64,000 bases of DNA, taken from assembly GCA_038501785.1 (NCBI GenBank), contig JBAMJR010000031.1:6718501-6782500 (forward strand), written 5' to 3'. This document shows, one piece after another, positions 27,701 through 40,298 of the stretch. Source of the DNA: Myoxocephalus aenaeus. Its lineage: Eukaryota; Chordata; Actinopteri; Perciformes; Cottidae. Position 1 is the stretch's first letter. Each line of letters opens with the position of its first letter. Position numbers and translations under genes: made by a program. A model generated the notes under the pieces. That model searched no databases, had not been told where the DNA came from, and was given only the letters and a program-made list of their open reading frames with translations.

Positions 27701-30700
27701 TAAAACTGGCATCTAAAATGTCTCAAATTAAATCAGCCACTTTATAAATGATACAAACCTTCTTCCTCACACCGAGATCCTCTTCTTCATCATCATCAAA
27801 CAGCTTCCTCTTCTTCCTCAGTTTGTCCTCAGGCCTGGGCCGGGGCAGGTTGCTGGGAGAGAGCAGTGGTGGCTGTCGGTGGAGAGACTCCTCGGGCCTG
27901 TACCTGGGTGTCTCCTCTCTGTCTGGTCTCCTCTTGGCGGCAGAAGAAACGTCCCCCTCCTCCTTGACTGGCTTCTGTTCCCTCAGCAGAGAGCCAGGGA
28001 GGTTGGACGCGTACTTGAACCCTGGACCCCTTTTTTGCTTCAACACCAAGGGGGACAAAAATTGCGAGACAACTTTATACCTTTAGCCTATCGCGGATAG
28101 ATGAACCAACTGTACTACAATTGTGTCTACGGATTAATAAAGTGTGTCACTGTGATCAAAACATGTGTTAGTCAGTGGTTTCCTGCTTCTGTGACAAACA
28201 GAGTCACATGTGAATGATCTTCACAAACTAGAAAAGTATAAACAGGAAGTGGCAAGCTGATTACCACACACACAAATTGTATTACTGCACACAAATACTA
28301 CAACAATACTGAATAACGAAAGTTGATATCCATGAGTAATACCCGAACTAAGAACATCTCAGGAATCTTAAGTTTTACTGTTTTCAGAGTGAACACACTT
28401 CCAACACACCATTAGTAAACTTACGTTGCATAATCTAAGACTGAATGACTTAAACATAATTGTACTCACTTTTCCACTTTTCCCTGCATGGTTGCATTTG
28501 GGACATTCCCAGCAGTTAGGGAGTTCGTCGTTCACCACTCCTGAGGCTTCGCTCACCTGATAAACAGACAAGGAAATGAACCGGATTTCAAGCTTTAACG
28601 GTGACCTATTTCAACACAAACAAGACAAGGGAAGTGAAAGTGACGAAGTGAAGTGTGCCTGCTAGGCAGGTTAGCACAGTTTAACCTCAGCTAACATGCA
28701 GACTCTTGCGTCAAGCATTAAATAGGGAAGGGAAGTGAAGTTAAAGACTCCTACTTGAGAAAGCTAAATAAGCACCTCTGAATAGATATAATGTCCAAAT
28801 TGTTGTTTGTTGCTATGTAAAAATATCTTAGCTGTTGGTTGCTACTAAACAACTAGACAGTGCTTGTCTGAAAAACTGGTTTGCCCAAGCCTGTACTAGC
28901 CTGGTTACAAACAGGGTGTGTGCTGCTTTACATGTGCGCCTTTATGTAACAAAAGGCTTTTAGTGCTGCAACTAGTAAGGTATAATGTCATGTCTCCCAC
29001 TACATTTTTGGTGACTCAGTAAATAGTTTTGATGCTTGATTACTTGCGTTCTTGAGCATGTGACGGGAGTCAGATCCTCAAACACATTTGAGCCGTAAAA
29101 TCTTCTGAGCCACATAATCATGCTGAGTTTGTTCAGTTCTATAAACAATACCACATCCAATTACCTTCAGTGAATACAGTCCAAATGTCTTAGTCACTCA
29201 CATTATGTTACAAAGGCCTGGGATTCCTGGCACACTGCTTCAACAGAAATGAGTCACCCAGTGAGTGACTTAACTAAGGTGAAGTTGTTCAACGGTTCCC
29301 AGCCCAGCCCTCTGTACCTTGAGACAGTTGGGATGGACGATCTCGTTGCAGATAGAGCACTCCATCAGCATGAAATTGAACTTGTCCTCCTCTTCCTCCA
29401 GTGTGTCCTCTTTCCCTGCCTCCTTACACACCACACACACTGCTGTGTGAGGCAGAACCGGCTGCATGAACATAAAGAACATGAAGGAATAAATACATTT
29501 AACTCAACAAACCAGATTATATTGACTTTTGTTTTCTTTTTCCAGAAGAGAAACTATGACTGCACATTGTTGTTGTTTTTTTGATACACAGCCATCAAAT
29601 ATAAAACGGGCAAAACTATTTTTATTTGTGGAAACTGTGCGTGTGAATGCTTTAAAAAAAACTTTTGAATATGCCAAAAAAAAACTTACCGCAATGCACT
29701 GTCTCATAATGCAAGACTGCTTCATGCGCCCTGGCCCTCCAAACTTCTTCATGTCCTTGCAGAAGTGACACTCTCCACACTCGTTCCGGAGGCACGCTTC
29801 GCACTTCCGACATCGCGTCCTCCTGCGTCTCGCTCCGGATGAGCTGCGATTGGATGGCAACTTAACAGCCGACGACGTCCCCACCTTTGGCTTCGGCCGG
29901 TTGGCCGCCCGCTGCTAGAAGACCAACAGAGAGAGATGAGAGGTTAGAGGAAAGCCACAAAATTAAGAGATAAACAAATAGGTTAGCAATCGAATGAGGG
30001 TCTGACCATCAGGACAGATATGAAATTGATGCCTGATATTTTTCATAACACGAAATGCAACCGACTCATTTCACTTTATTTTAAATTAGAACAGTCGGTC
30101 GTTGCTGCTTTTTGAAAATTACTTGCCAGCAAAATGTTCAATTTACAAAGATATTAATAGGAGAATAGTAACACATTTGAGACGCTGGAACCAACCAGCG
30201 CTTAAAAGGATGAATTGATTATAAAAATAGTTGCCGATTATACTTCTGTTGCTAGAATGAATTGACTAATGGTTTCATTAGTTTTGGGAATATCAAAAAC
30301 ATATGTTTATATGAGGAAAAAAGTGCTTCAAGCCTCACAGCTCTGATATTTGCATACATATATCCTGCATGTGTGACTCATGAGCGTAAATATGTAAAAG
30401 AAAATGTAACATGGATATTAGACTCATCTTACACGCACACACACAGACTTCATGTTGTGTGAATTTCTCAGATTTATTTTAAGTCTCTTCCCTGTTGCCA
30501 TGGCAGGACGGGAAAGTGCGATGAAAATAAGACAAATCATAGGCCATTAGCGATTCTTGTTCTAGCAGGAAAGGAGGTTACCTTGGCAACACGTTTGCCT
30601 TGCTGGTGGCAACTGTTTGAATAGACGACTGCTAGAGATGGATAAAAATAAGCGCAAAAGGAGGATTTAATGTGAGGCTGTGAACACTTTCATGATGTCA

Positions 30701-32746
30701 TTTATTCTTAGTCTACTACTGATCATTACTACTGCGCAGCATTTCAGCACATGCTGGTTTCTTTTCCAGATAACAATGCGAGAGTGCTACAGACAGGTCA
30801 GACAGGTAACGCCAGATGCAAATAGAACAAGATGTCCCAGGCTAACGACAATCAAACTAATGCTGTCAGAGAGATATTTCCTCAACAGAGAAGAGAAACC
30901 AGCCCTGACTCTGCTGACAAACCATCTCAGTAGATTATTAATGTCGTCCTGATTTTTTATTTTCCCTCAGGAGGACTTTGGAAAGATGTCTTTGAAAAAT
31001 ATTTAGTTTCTTTTAAATTGTATAATATCCCAGCACAATACGGTGTGTTTGGCCCACTGTTACTGATGGAGAATTTAGTGGAGATAGGGAATAATTCCTC
31101 TGACAGCTTTCCATAAATCCATCAGACTACCGTGGAAATTTGGGAAGGAAGCATCAAAAGGAAGGGAGGCTGCTGCAGGGTGGTTGACTGTCAACATTGC
31201 ACAATGTGTTTTTGTTCAGCGACCTCATTATTTTCCTGCCCTTGTATGGGACGACTATTTTTCTAAAATCATATCTAATGTCAGCCCCTGAACAAAGCTA
31301 CTAAAAGTAAAAGTGTCCAAGCAAAGTTTTGATCACAACAAATAATAAACACGGCTTCCATTCCCTGAAGATCTCAGACATCTGCATTTAGTTTACTCTC
31401 AAATTTACAAAAACCATCAGAGCACTTTGCAGAGCGTGGTCGCAACTATCAGCTGACCAGTCTCCACTGTAACTCTGTGCAGTAATATGTCAGGAATTTG
31501 GGATTGGTTCCGGAGGTCTGCGAACAAAAACATGGCCTATATTCAGAGCGCAGTCTTCTGACTCAGCTTGAGCGTGGATTTCAGAGGGAGGAAGTCACAG
31601 GGCTCATCATTTGTTGCTCATGTACAGAGGTTCTCAACACAAACAACAGTGTGTATTACCGTCTGCAACAGCGTGTCACTAGAGAGGAGGTCAAAACACA
31701 CTCTCTGATGAACCGTTTGTGGGTGTTAACATTGTGTAAGCACAACCTGGCTCTTATGTCAGCACCTCTCATATTTCGGAGACTTGTGCAATATCCCATA
31801 AGCCTGGTTAGAAAGCGTTCATGCAGTGAACCACACAACAAATGCACTTCATAGCACAAATATAAACTTTTTCCTCAGGAACCCTCAAAAGCAAATATAT
31901 TGAGTGTAACTTCTGGCGTAAATCACACGTGCAGTATATTCCTCCACCCTATGCAGAACAAGTGGACACAATACTGTTGAAATTAAACCAACCACTATTT
32001 TTTCCAGGGGTTTGAGGGGTCACTGGACCAAAGTTTGGGAACTACTGGAAGTAGAGCCACTTCATTGTTCCCTAAACCCATCCCCCTCCTTGGTCCCAGC
32101 CCAGACAATATTTTGCCTAAAGCCTTCTTAAAGGCACAGAGTGAAGAGGCAAGTTTACTAAGTGTGAGGAAATGAATCACAAGTATGCCTTTTTTCTCTC
32201 TCAGGACATGTGCGGGGTCAACGTACGTGTGTGAATCACAGATTGTAACAGTATGAAGTTGTCTAACTGCTAATGGGGAACATTGCGGTTCTGGTCACAG
32301 CCACAAATAACAGGATGAGAGGTGCATTAAGAGCTGGTCAGAACGAAGTGGGTCAGTTATGCTAACATGATAGATGGTGTCCGAGGAGGAGAGGACACGG
32401 TGCGTTTGGACGTCCAGAGAAGCGATTCTGATGAGTCCAAATAAACTCAGTGAACACAACATTTAGCGAAGTAACGTAATTCACCTCTATAACCCGGTTA
32501 ACGGAGGAGGTTTGAACCCGACTAAATACGGAGAAGAAGAGCGGGTGAGAAGGCAACGTTAACCTGAAGCAACTGGAGAAAAAAAAACACCATTCCGCTC
32601 ACAAAAGGCTTTCTTTCATCGCAACACACTTTGAGAAAAACACACACACGCGCAAACACGGAGGTCACATAATGAAATGTAGCAGCTCTGACCTGCTCAG
32701 ACTCTGAATCATATTCCTCATCGTCTCCGCTCAATGACAAGGCCAT
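24779..32746 (-). CDS. kdm2b: KDM2B, short non-demethylase form (CXXC-PHD-F-box-LRR)
   Basis: KDM2B binds unmethylated CpG islands and recruits the PRC1.1 Polycomb complex. Coding exons: 32693-32746 (MALSLSGDDEEYDSESEQ), 29690-29914, 29318-29461, 28470-28556, 27759-28037, 26811-27634, 26503-26666, 26240-26401, 25620-25838 and 24779-24960, all in phase, about 779 residues. Exon 2 holds the CXXC zinc finger (RRRRTRCRKCEACLRNECG, then KKFGGPGRMKQSC). Exons 3-4 hold the PHD finger (CVVCKEAGKED to LPNCWECPKCNHAGK). The large exon 26811-27634 carries a charged linker and the F-box (REVWMKIFGYLTHQELCVC). The last four exons are leucine-rich repeats ending EDKLLQKTS. The start matches, from memory, the short mammalian isoform that lacks the JmjC demethylase. 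No JmjC exons are visible upstream before orai1. It is head-to-head with orai1. Confidence 0.93.
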
Positions 32747-35164
32747 GGCTCCTCTCTCTCATCGTTCGTGAACAGCAGAGAAAACTAACATGGCTGAACA
32801 AGCATCCAGCTTAGCTCATTCCCCCCCTCCTTCACATCGCACCAACACAGAGGCAGCTGGTCGCAAATTGTGCTGTGTTCAGGAACCATGGGAAACCCGG
32901 GAAACACCAACTTCCTGCTCACGTTACGCACCAAAGCTACAGCATTTAGGTTAGCAAAAAAACAAACAGTCGAACAAAAAGGTCGATAGTAGTGATTATG
33001 CACGTGTTTTTAATGTAAAATAGAGTATGTAATAGTTAAGTAAGGCGACTAGAAAAAACGTAGCGTCGCAAAAACCTTGGCATAGGTTGCAACGATTATT
33101 AATGTGCGACTTGATAGCAGCATCGATGCAACAGGAAATGAAGATCAGCAGGAAACACAAGATGGTTGACTCCTACATACGTCCGTCTTAGCTTCTCCTG
33201 TTTTACGTGGAAGTGAGCCAGTGTGTACTGGTACAGGTTAGATTCAGGCCATTGAATTTAATTATTAAAAGAGATGTACAAGTAAAGGTTGTTGTCAGTA
33301 AGGATGATTTACATGTTGTACATTTCGTTGCTTAATGGCCAAACAGTATCAGGGGTTGTGTCAGGCTTCAGTCCACCTGAGCAGGATTCACCTTCTGAAC
33401 ACCAGACACAAGCATAGAACAGCCAGAGCAATTACAGGTATCACCGATATTTCAAGAGTCTCTAATGTCTATTAGATACAAACCTCTTCATTGATTGTGT
33501 GAGATTTGCTATTAGATGTTAAATATGATGACTGAACATTTGCCCAATACATTTTGTTCCCTTAAAAATTGGGGGACTATCAATGTATTACAAGTTTATA
33601 ATGACCACAGCCACACATTTGATCTGATGTTGATAATCAAATTAAAGGTGAGAGACTTTAACCTCAACGTTATATAACGATGATGATATAATAAGGAAGC
33701 GTGTAAAACCACTATTGTTGAGCTTTTAAAATGTCTTACCCTGGCGTCATCCAGTGGTAGTCTGAAGAATACGTTTTTGGCAGACGGTTGTTGTTGTTTT
33801 TAAATAATTCAGTTGTATTACAACCATGTCAAGGAAGGCTATTAAAGCAGTTATAACAAATACAGTTAAAATAATTAATATGCCTTGTATGAAAACAGAT
33901 TTTCGGTCTTATGCTAATATTTTGCATTATTAGCCATGTTTATTTTACACGGTTTGTTTTTCACCTCCAAGACTTATTTCTTCAAGGCTAACGCAATAAT
34001 TGCTTTTATTCAATGACCAATGTCTAATTCCAGAATTACCTCTTGTGATAACAACACTTCCAATAAAAATGTCTGACTGTGCAGGGAAATATTCGCGAGT
34101 GTCCCTTGTAAATCTAGAACTTGATATATGTGAGATCAGATTTCAATGAGCTAAAATAAGGATTACACTAGAACATAACCAATCCAGGTGCCAGTGTGAA
34201 TTACTAACTTTCCAAACATGATCTACCGACATAAACCCTGGACATAACTGGACATAACTGGACATTGCACTCTTTAATACAGTGGTTCTCAACCTTTTTT
34301 CAGTGATGTACCCCCTGTGATTTTTTTTTCTTTTCCAGCCAAGTTACACCCTAACAAGCGCAAAGCATTTTTGGTTGAAAAAAAAATGTAATACACAGCG
34401 CTGTGCCATCAGTGTCTGATTTAATGTAGAATATATACAATTCAGATTCTGAACTTACACTTATAATTTATTGAATATGTATGAAATAACAATTTCTAAA
34501 GGATTTTTGGGATTCTAATTTGAAATATATTTAGAAAAAATCTCACCCACCCCCTGGAGAAAAAAACACTGCTTTAATAGTCCCTTAATATTATTTGGAC
34601 CAAAGCAGTCACAGACTACTTCCAGATACAACAATTTATTTCATTAAAGTATTAAAGGCCAATCTCTCCATGTTTACATTTCACACTGCAGCATTAAGGA
34701 TCAGGGTGCACTTCAGAGAACAACACTAACAGATGTGTGGGCAGCAACGACAAGCCACTCAATTGCACTTTAGTGAATGGCATCATTTGGGTGCATTTTG
34801 CAGGATATAAGCTACATATTCGTAAATGAAGACAACCCAGCTTCATGACGAATAACTGGCACAAGGAGGCGGAGTGCAGCCGCAGCGCTCGTGGGGAGCA
34901 TTGGATTGTGGGTATCTTGTGTTTCCTGATAGACTGACGGAGTCGGTCAGCTGTTGTTGAAAAGTTTTGACATAGTTTGTTTGATAGCTTTCTGCATCTA
35001 ACGTTACTGGTTTCATTGGATGTTGTACTTCATCGGAACCAAATTCCCCGCGTGTGCCTTTCATCTGTCTACTCCATCGAGTAGGTAGAGCCTGCAAATC
35101 CGTCCGGTTCATAACTCCATATTTATAAAAGTAACCGAGACCGTAACTTGCGGCAGCTTTCGGA
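32747..35164. promoter_or_regulatory. Divergent intergenic region kdm2b / orai1
   Basis: About 2.4 kb separates the two start codons. It must hold both promoters. It also contains a 292-bp hAT-type MITE at 34280-34571. I looked for JmjC-type coding segments on the minus strand here and saw none. Confidence 0.5.
34280..34571. mobile_element. Non-autonomous hAT element with 8-bp target-site duplication
   Basis: It begins CAGTGGTTCTCAACCTTT, a classic hAT/Charlie-type terminal sequence, and ends AAAAAACACTG. The 8-bp sequence CTTTAATA occurs immediately before (34272-34279) and immediately after (34572-34579), as expected for a hAT insertion. Subterminal sequences are also complementary (ACCCCCTG near the left, CCCCCTGGAG near the right). 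There is no transposase ORF. The intact duplication suggests a fairly young insertion. Confidence 0.88.
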
Positions 35165-37831
35165 ATGAGTTTGAACGAGCACTCCCTGCAGGCTCTGTCA
35201 TGGAGGAAACTGTACTTGAGTCGAGCCAAGCTAAAAGCCACCAGTCGCACTTCTGCTCTGTTATCCGGATTCGCGATGGTGAGTTACGCTTTGACTTCTC
35301 CGGGTTCCTGTGACTCAGTCGCCTTTTTTTACTGCATGAATGCAAACTCAGTTTAGGCCATCGGCATTAACCGCAGATATGTGTATGTGACGCAGATGAT
35401 TGTTTTCAAGGGCAGGCCTATAATAACGGCTCCTGGTATTATTTACAGTCTGAGTTAAAGGACAGCGTAAATAAAACAACTTTGCCGACGTAAAAAGACG
35501 ACGGTCACTATCTGGTCCAAACTGTTCTCGTACGTTTTGTCATGCGTGACTTTGCACGAGCTGTTTTCTCACGGTGCACCTGTGCAATGGCAACGGATCA
35601 AGACCACACGGTTTAAACTTCAGAGGGTTTGCCCTACTCACCATCATGTCTATGATAATCTTCCGCCCTAACAAGTAGACCGCACAGCAGCACCTTTTTC
35701 TTTCTTTTCTTTGATATTGTTTTGTTTTATTCAGGGTGCACATCAACACCAAATTCATATACTCAAAAACAAAAAGTTTACAAATAGCCATATTGTTTTC
35801 CCTCTGAAATGTAGTGTTAAACAACATACACAGCAAAATCGGAAGTGTGAAATTAACTCGTTAAAATCAACACTATGCCAGTGTTTATATAATCCACTCG
35901 GGTTAAGAGTTAAATGTACACTTTGGATAGTGTTAATATTTTAACTCTTTCATAGTGTTAAATATCTAACACTCAGTGTTGTCCATGCAAGTGTATTTAA
36001 CACTAAAAGTGTTAATATCTAACACTCACAGTGTTGTCTTATGACACATACAAGTGTATTTTTAACACTAAATTGTGTTGTTTCCTTTCACTAAAAGTGT
36101 TAATATCTAACACTCACAGTGATGTCTTATGACACATGAAAGTGAAAAAGGTGACAGTGGTTAATTATATTATTAAGTGATTATATTATTATTCAATTCA
36201 GTTTATTTTATATAGCCCAACATCACAAATACAAGTTTGCCTCGGAGGGCTTTACAATCTGTACACATAACATCCCTGTCCCGGGACCTCACATCGGATC
36301 AGGAAAAACTCCCACCAAACCAAAAAATCAACCAAAAAAATTATGCGCTCACAACTGGCCAGCAGGTATGAATTGTTCATATCCCTTCATACCGGTGGTG
36401 CATGCATAGCCATAAGGACTATTGTCGCTCCTCGGCAGGCTGCAAAATGTAATGTTCTCAGTCAAATTTAATGTTCACAGTCAGAGCTACTTACGTCTCA
36501 GGGATAGAACTTGACTCATGGTTTAACCGCCAAACTGCATGCTGGGTAAAGCCCGCCCACTCAGTCGCACAGGAAGTCACTCTAACTCAGTCAGGAGTGC
36601 ATTGCGTTAACTCACTGAAACAACTCCGCCCGCAGAGCTATTTCAACACTGCAATTGCTCAATTAACACCCAAAACAACACTGATCAACTCAAAATATTT
36701 TACACTGGAAAATTAACACTAAGTAACACTACCGATTTTGCTGTGTAATTAGACAACATGACTCAGATATATATACACTGCTCCACGTGTCACCATTTGT
36801 GAAAAAGTATTCTCTTTTGGCTTATATGCTGATAATGCTATATGCATATATTTTATGTACAAATTTGTCTGTAAGCGGTGCATTTACAGTAATGCAGCTG
36901 CCCTGCTCTCATTACAATTCAGGGGCCCTCAAATAGCTTTATGATAACACCTAACTTTTAACTTTTGACCACAAGCTGCTATTTGGTAAGATATAGAAGA
37001 AACTGCCACATCTGAGACTTTTATTGTTACATTTTATTAGATTAATTTAGATAGTCCTTACTTTAGGGTGGAGATAACAGGTAGAAAGCAATGAGTGATT
37101 AAAGTGGTCTTTATTAGACTTTCTTTTGTACACATATGTACATTGATATAAATATGACAGCCATGTTCATTGTGTTACTAACTGATGCAGTCTGGTTTAA
37201 CAGGATTTTGGCAGTTACAGTCATATGTTGATAATCAATTATCAAGTGGGAAAGAGACATTTTTCTTCTATGATATTCCTAGGTTGCCATGGTGGAGGTA
37301 CAGCTGGAGCCGGAACATACGTATCCTCCAGGACTGCTGATAGCCTTCAGTGCCTGCACCACAGTTCTGGTTGCAGTGCACCTCTTCGCCCTCATGATCA
37401 GCACCTGCATCCTTCCTAATCTTGAGGCTGTCAGCAATGTTCACAACCTCAACTCCGTCCATGAGTCTCCCCACGAGCGCATGCACCACCACATAGAATT
37501 GGCTTGGGCTTTCTCCACAGTCATCGGCACCCTCCTCTTCCTGACAGAGGTGATGCTCTTGTGCTGGGTGAAATTCTTACCCCTCAAAAGCAAAGAAATC
37601 AACGGCACCATAAGTTCTGGTCAGGCCGCAGCCATCGCTTCCACCTGCATCATGGTGCCGTTTGGAATCGTTTTCATCATGTTCGCCATCCACTTTTACC
37701 GCACACTCGTCAGTCACAAAACGGACCGGCAGATCAAAGAGCTGGAACAGGTCATTCAGCTCCAGAACCAGCTGGACCATAGGGGTGAGAATGACGACAT
37801 GAAGGCACCCATCCATTTCGATAGATTATAG
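35165..37831 (+). CDS. orai1: ORAI1, pore subunit of the store-operated (CRAC) calcium channel
   Basis: ORAI1 forms the plasma-membrane Ca2+ channel opened by STIM1. Two coding exons, 35165-35278 (38 codons) and 37283-37831, give 220 residues. The start MSLNEHSLQALSWRKLYLSR corresponds to human Met64; an in-frame TAA lies a few codons upstream, so the long N-terminus is absent. Four membrane helices are visible: the pore helix with Arg28 (human Arg91), Gly35 (Gly98) and selectivity Glu43 (Glu106) in AMVEVQLEPEHTYPPG; then GLLIAFSACTTVLVAVHLFA; AWAFSTVIGTLLFLTEVMLL; and AAAIASTCIMVPFGIVFIMF. An NGT glycosylation site sits in the second extracellular loop. The C-terminal helix (SHKTDRQIKELEQVIQLQNQ) is the STIM1-binding coiled coil. 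The long intron contains a MITE. Teleosts have orai1a and orai1b; the copy is not resolved here. Confidence 0.96.
35829..36745. mobile_element. TA-flanked MITE (Tc1/mariner-like), rich in TAACAC/GTGTTA repeats, with a nested LINE tail
   Basis: The termini are perfect 14-bp inverted repeats, CACAGCAAAATCGG at 35829-35842 and its complement at 36732-36745. Each is flanked by TA (35827-35828 and 36746-36747), which fits a TA target-site duplication. Just inside both ends are many copies of AACAC/GTGTT. At about 35947-36140 an internal unit containing GTGTTAATATCTAACACTCA is repeated roughly three times. A LINE 3' tail is nested at about 36190-36320. No transposase frame was found. It lies in the single orai1 coding intron. 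Confidence 0.85.
36190..36320 (-). mobile_element. LINE 3'-end fragment (same family as 40515-41590)
   Basis: The sequence TTCAATTCAGTTTATTTTAT, then ATAGCCCAACATCACAAATA, GCCTCGGAGGGCTTTACAAT and ATCGGATCAGGAAAAACTCC, is nearly identical to 40515-40640. The latter is the 3' UTR of a LINE on the minus strand. This copy is therefore a heavily 5'-truncated insertion inside the TA-flanked MITE. Confidence 0.75.
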
Positions 37832-40080
37832 CCAGCAAGCACACAACTGCAGCGGACATTCAACAATGTTGTGAAATCTCTTTATAAAAGCTTTATTCTT
37901 CATGTTTATGAACTGTGCTCCCATGTTTTTATGGAGGGAGGAAGTGCACGTGTGATCTGTTGAGCTTTGTTGGATTCAATACAGTCAACCTTTGGATAAT
38001 GTATTTTCACAAACTTTTACGGTACTCATTATACATTAGGGAACTAGTTTTTACCTTTTTAAAATGAGGGTACATCTTTTGTTCTTAGGCCCTCACATTT
38101 CAGTGTATGATGACATCTTGTAACATTAAATATGTTAGGGCTAAAGCCATTTAAGGACTTCAAAGGTTATAGGAATTACAGTGACTCCCATTTGTTCTGT
38201 TTTTATTAAGTTAAATACGACACTGATCGAATGAAAAATGGGTTGTTGTGTAGTTATATTACAAACAGACAACATGACTAGGAGAATCTGGGTAAAATCC
38301 ACATCAGATAAAAACAATCACAATGGCTAAAGTAAAGATGCACTTCCTTGTTTGAATATGACTCTATGACTTTACTTTCAATATTCATGTAAATGAAGTA
38401 TGCACGGAAGCCTGTTTTTATATTCAGGTGGACAAATGCATTCATGTGTAGTTTGCTGCTCTATTCGAGCTGTCGAACCTACAGTATATTCTGTGCTGCT
38501 GATGGCACACAGTATAAATCTCCTCAACTGCAGCATCCACCTGTGGCCTTATTATTGTCCCATGGGGGATTGCATTGATTTCTTCCGTTTGCCTGGCTTT
38601 AAGTTAGGCTTTGTAGGGAGCCTTACCAAACCTTTGTTATCAATACAGATGGACTACCCACTCTACCCACAGACCCACAGCCGACAATTCACTCCTTGAA
38701 TATGAAATACTGACATATGTCAGTTATATTCAAATGGCTGGCTAAACGCACTAAAACCAAAATTAAGGAACAAGAACAAAACATTATTATGGTCTCAGTG
38801 CTATTGCTGGTTTGTTTTATACATACACGCTCATACTCACTGGACTGAACGGTTGCTTGTAGGAACTTTTTTATTTTGCCTTTCTTGTTTTGCTCAACTT
38901 TAAGATTTGAGCAAAGCATTGTTTAGGGCTTCCAAAAAAAAAAATGGAATGTATCAATCCTACAGTATTTTTGTGCAATCTGAGGCAAAATAACACTTCT
39001 TAAAAATAAATAAGGGAATGCTTTTAACCAAAGTGTCTTATTGCAGTGCAAATATTTCTATAGCAAGGGTTCAGTGACAACCAAAATTAGTTTTTAAGGG
39101 TAGCGTTTTGAGCCTGATGAAGTCTGTGTACTCTTGTAAAAATCAAGCTTTGGTCAAAAAGAAAAGAAACCGAGAGAGATTTTATCTATTTCACGTTGCT
39201 TTTGTAAATTCAAAATCGTCACTGGCTTTTAAGAAGTATTGTTGAATGTATTATCACAAAGCATGCACGTATTGGAAATGCCAGTTTTGTATGTTTTGTA
39301 CTCTTCATAGTTTACAAGCTTGAGCGTGTTAGCACGTTGTTGGGTTACAGATTGTCTAGTGTGAAATATAGGATGTGTTCTTTTTGTCCTGTGGCAGAAT
39401 GTTGAATAGTTTTATGTGGGTTTGACCATTTTCTTTCCTTTTCTTTATCGTCTTTACTGTGAACTTGGTGACAAAAACTGTTCAAGGTCAAGTGAGGAAA
39501 TGTGCACATATTTAGAGCAAATTCCTTTTTTATCAGTTATTCTCGCATGTGATGGTGTCATGACAACATGTTCTGAACATATCATATCCCATAGTTGTAA
39601 CATACTGTAATTATATAAAGGTAATGCTGTGGTCACTATTATGTCTTTATTACCCACGTCCTACACATGCTCAGTCATTACAAGCTCCAAAATAAGGAGC
39701 CGTAAGGGGTTTGTCCCTTACAGATTGTTTATGAAATGATCGTTACGCTTCCGCAAAGCACTGTTGATGGTGTTTCTTAAAGACTTTTCACAAGGAATGA
39801 AATGAAGATCGGTTCATTCATGTGAACTGCACACACTCTTGGACACTTCTGATAGGAATTGCCTTCTTTAGAACGAGATCAATGCAAACGAAGGCATGTT
39901 TCTTTGGTTAATTTTTGTGTGGTTTATTTATACGTTTTTATGTTACTGTACATAGAGAGGTACCACTGCATTCTACTGTATTCTATGTTTTGTTTATGTG
40001 TGGTGTGTTACTGTAACCTGATAAGATCATTTGTGGTTGTTACCGGTTTGAGAATAAAACGCATCTGAGATCATTTGAGT
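37832..40080 (+). other. orai1: orai1 3' UTR
   Basis: About 2.2 kb of AT-rich sequence with no supported gene follows the orai1 stop. It ends at the AATAAA listed at 40053. Chance short frames inside it have no homology that I recognise. Confidence 0.65.
40053..40058 (+). terminator. Poly(A) signal of orai1
   Basis: AATAAA in GAGAATAAAACGC, followed about 20 bases on by a GT/T-rich stretch. This is the first strong canonical signal on the plus strand after the orai1 stop codon. Confidence 0.6.
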
Positions 40081-40298
40081 TTTTTATCTTTATTTAAAAA
40101 AACTTGTACACGTATAAATAATGCCAGGAAAAACAAACAGAGAAACAAATGAATTGTATAAAATGTATTTTAAACTATGATGTCAAAAGAAAAACCACAC
40201 AGGAAATGTGTCCAGACACAGTCATGAGCATGCATCACAACGAGGCACACAAACTCCTCCGCTCTCTGACTTTTTCCGGAGTTTGTGTCGCTTGATAC

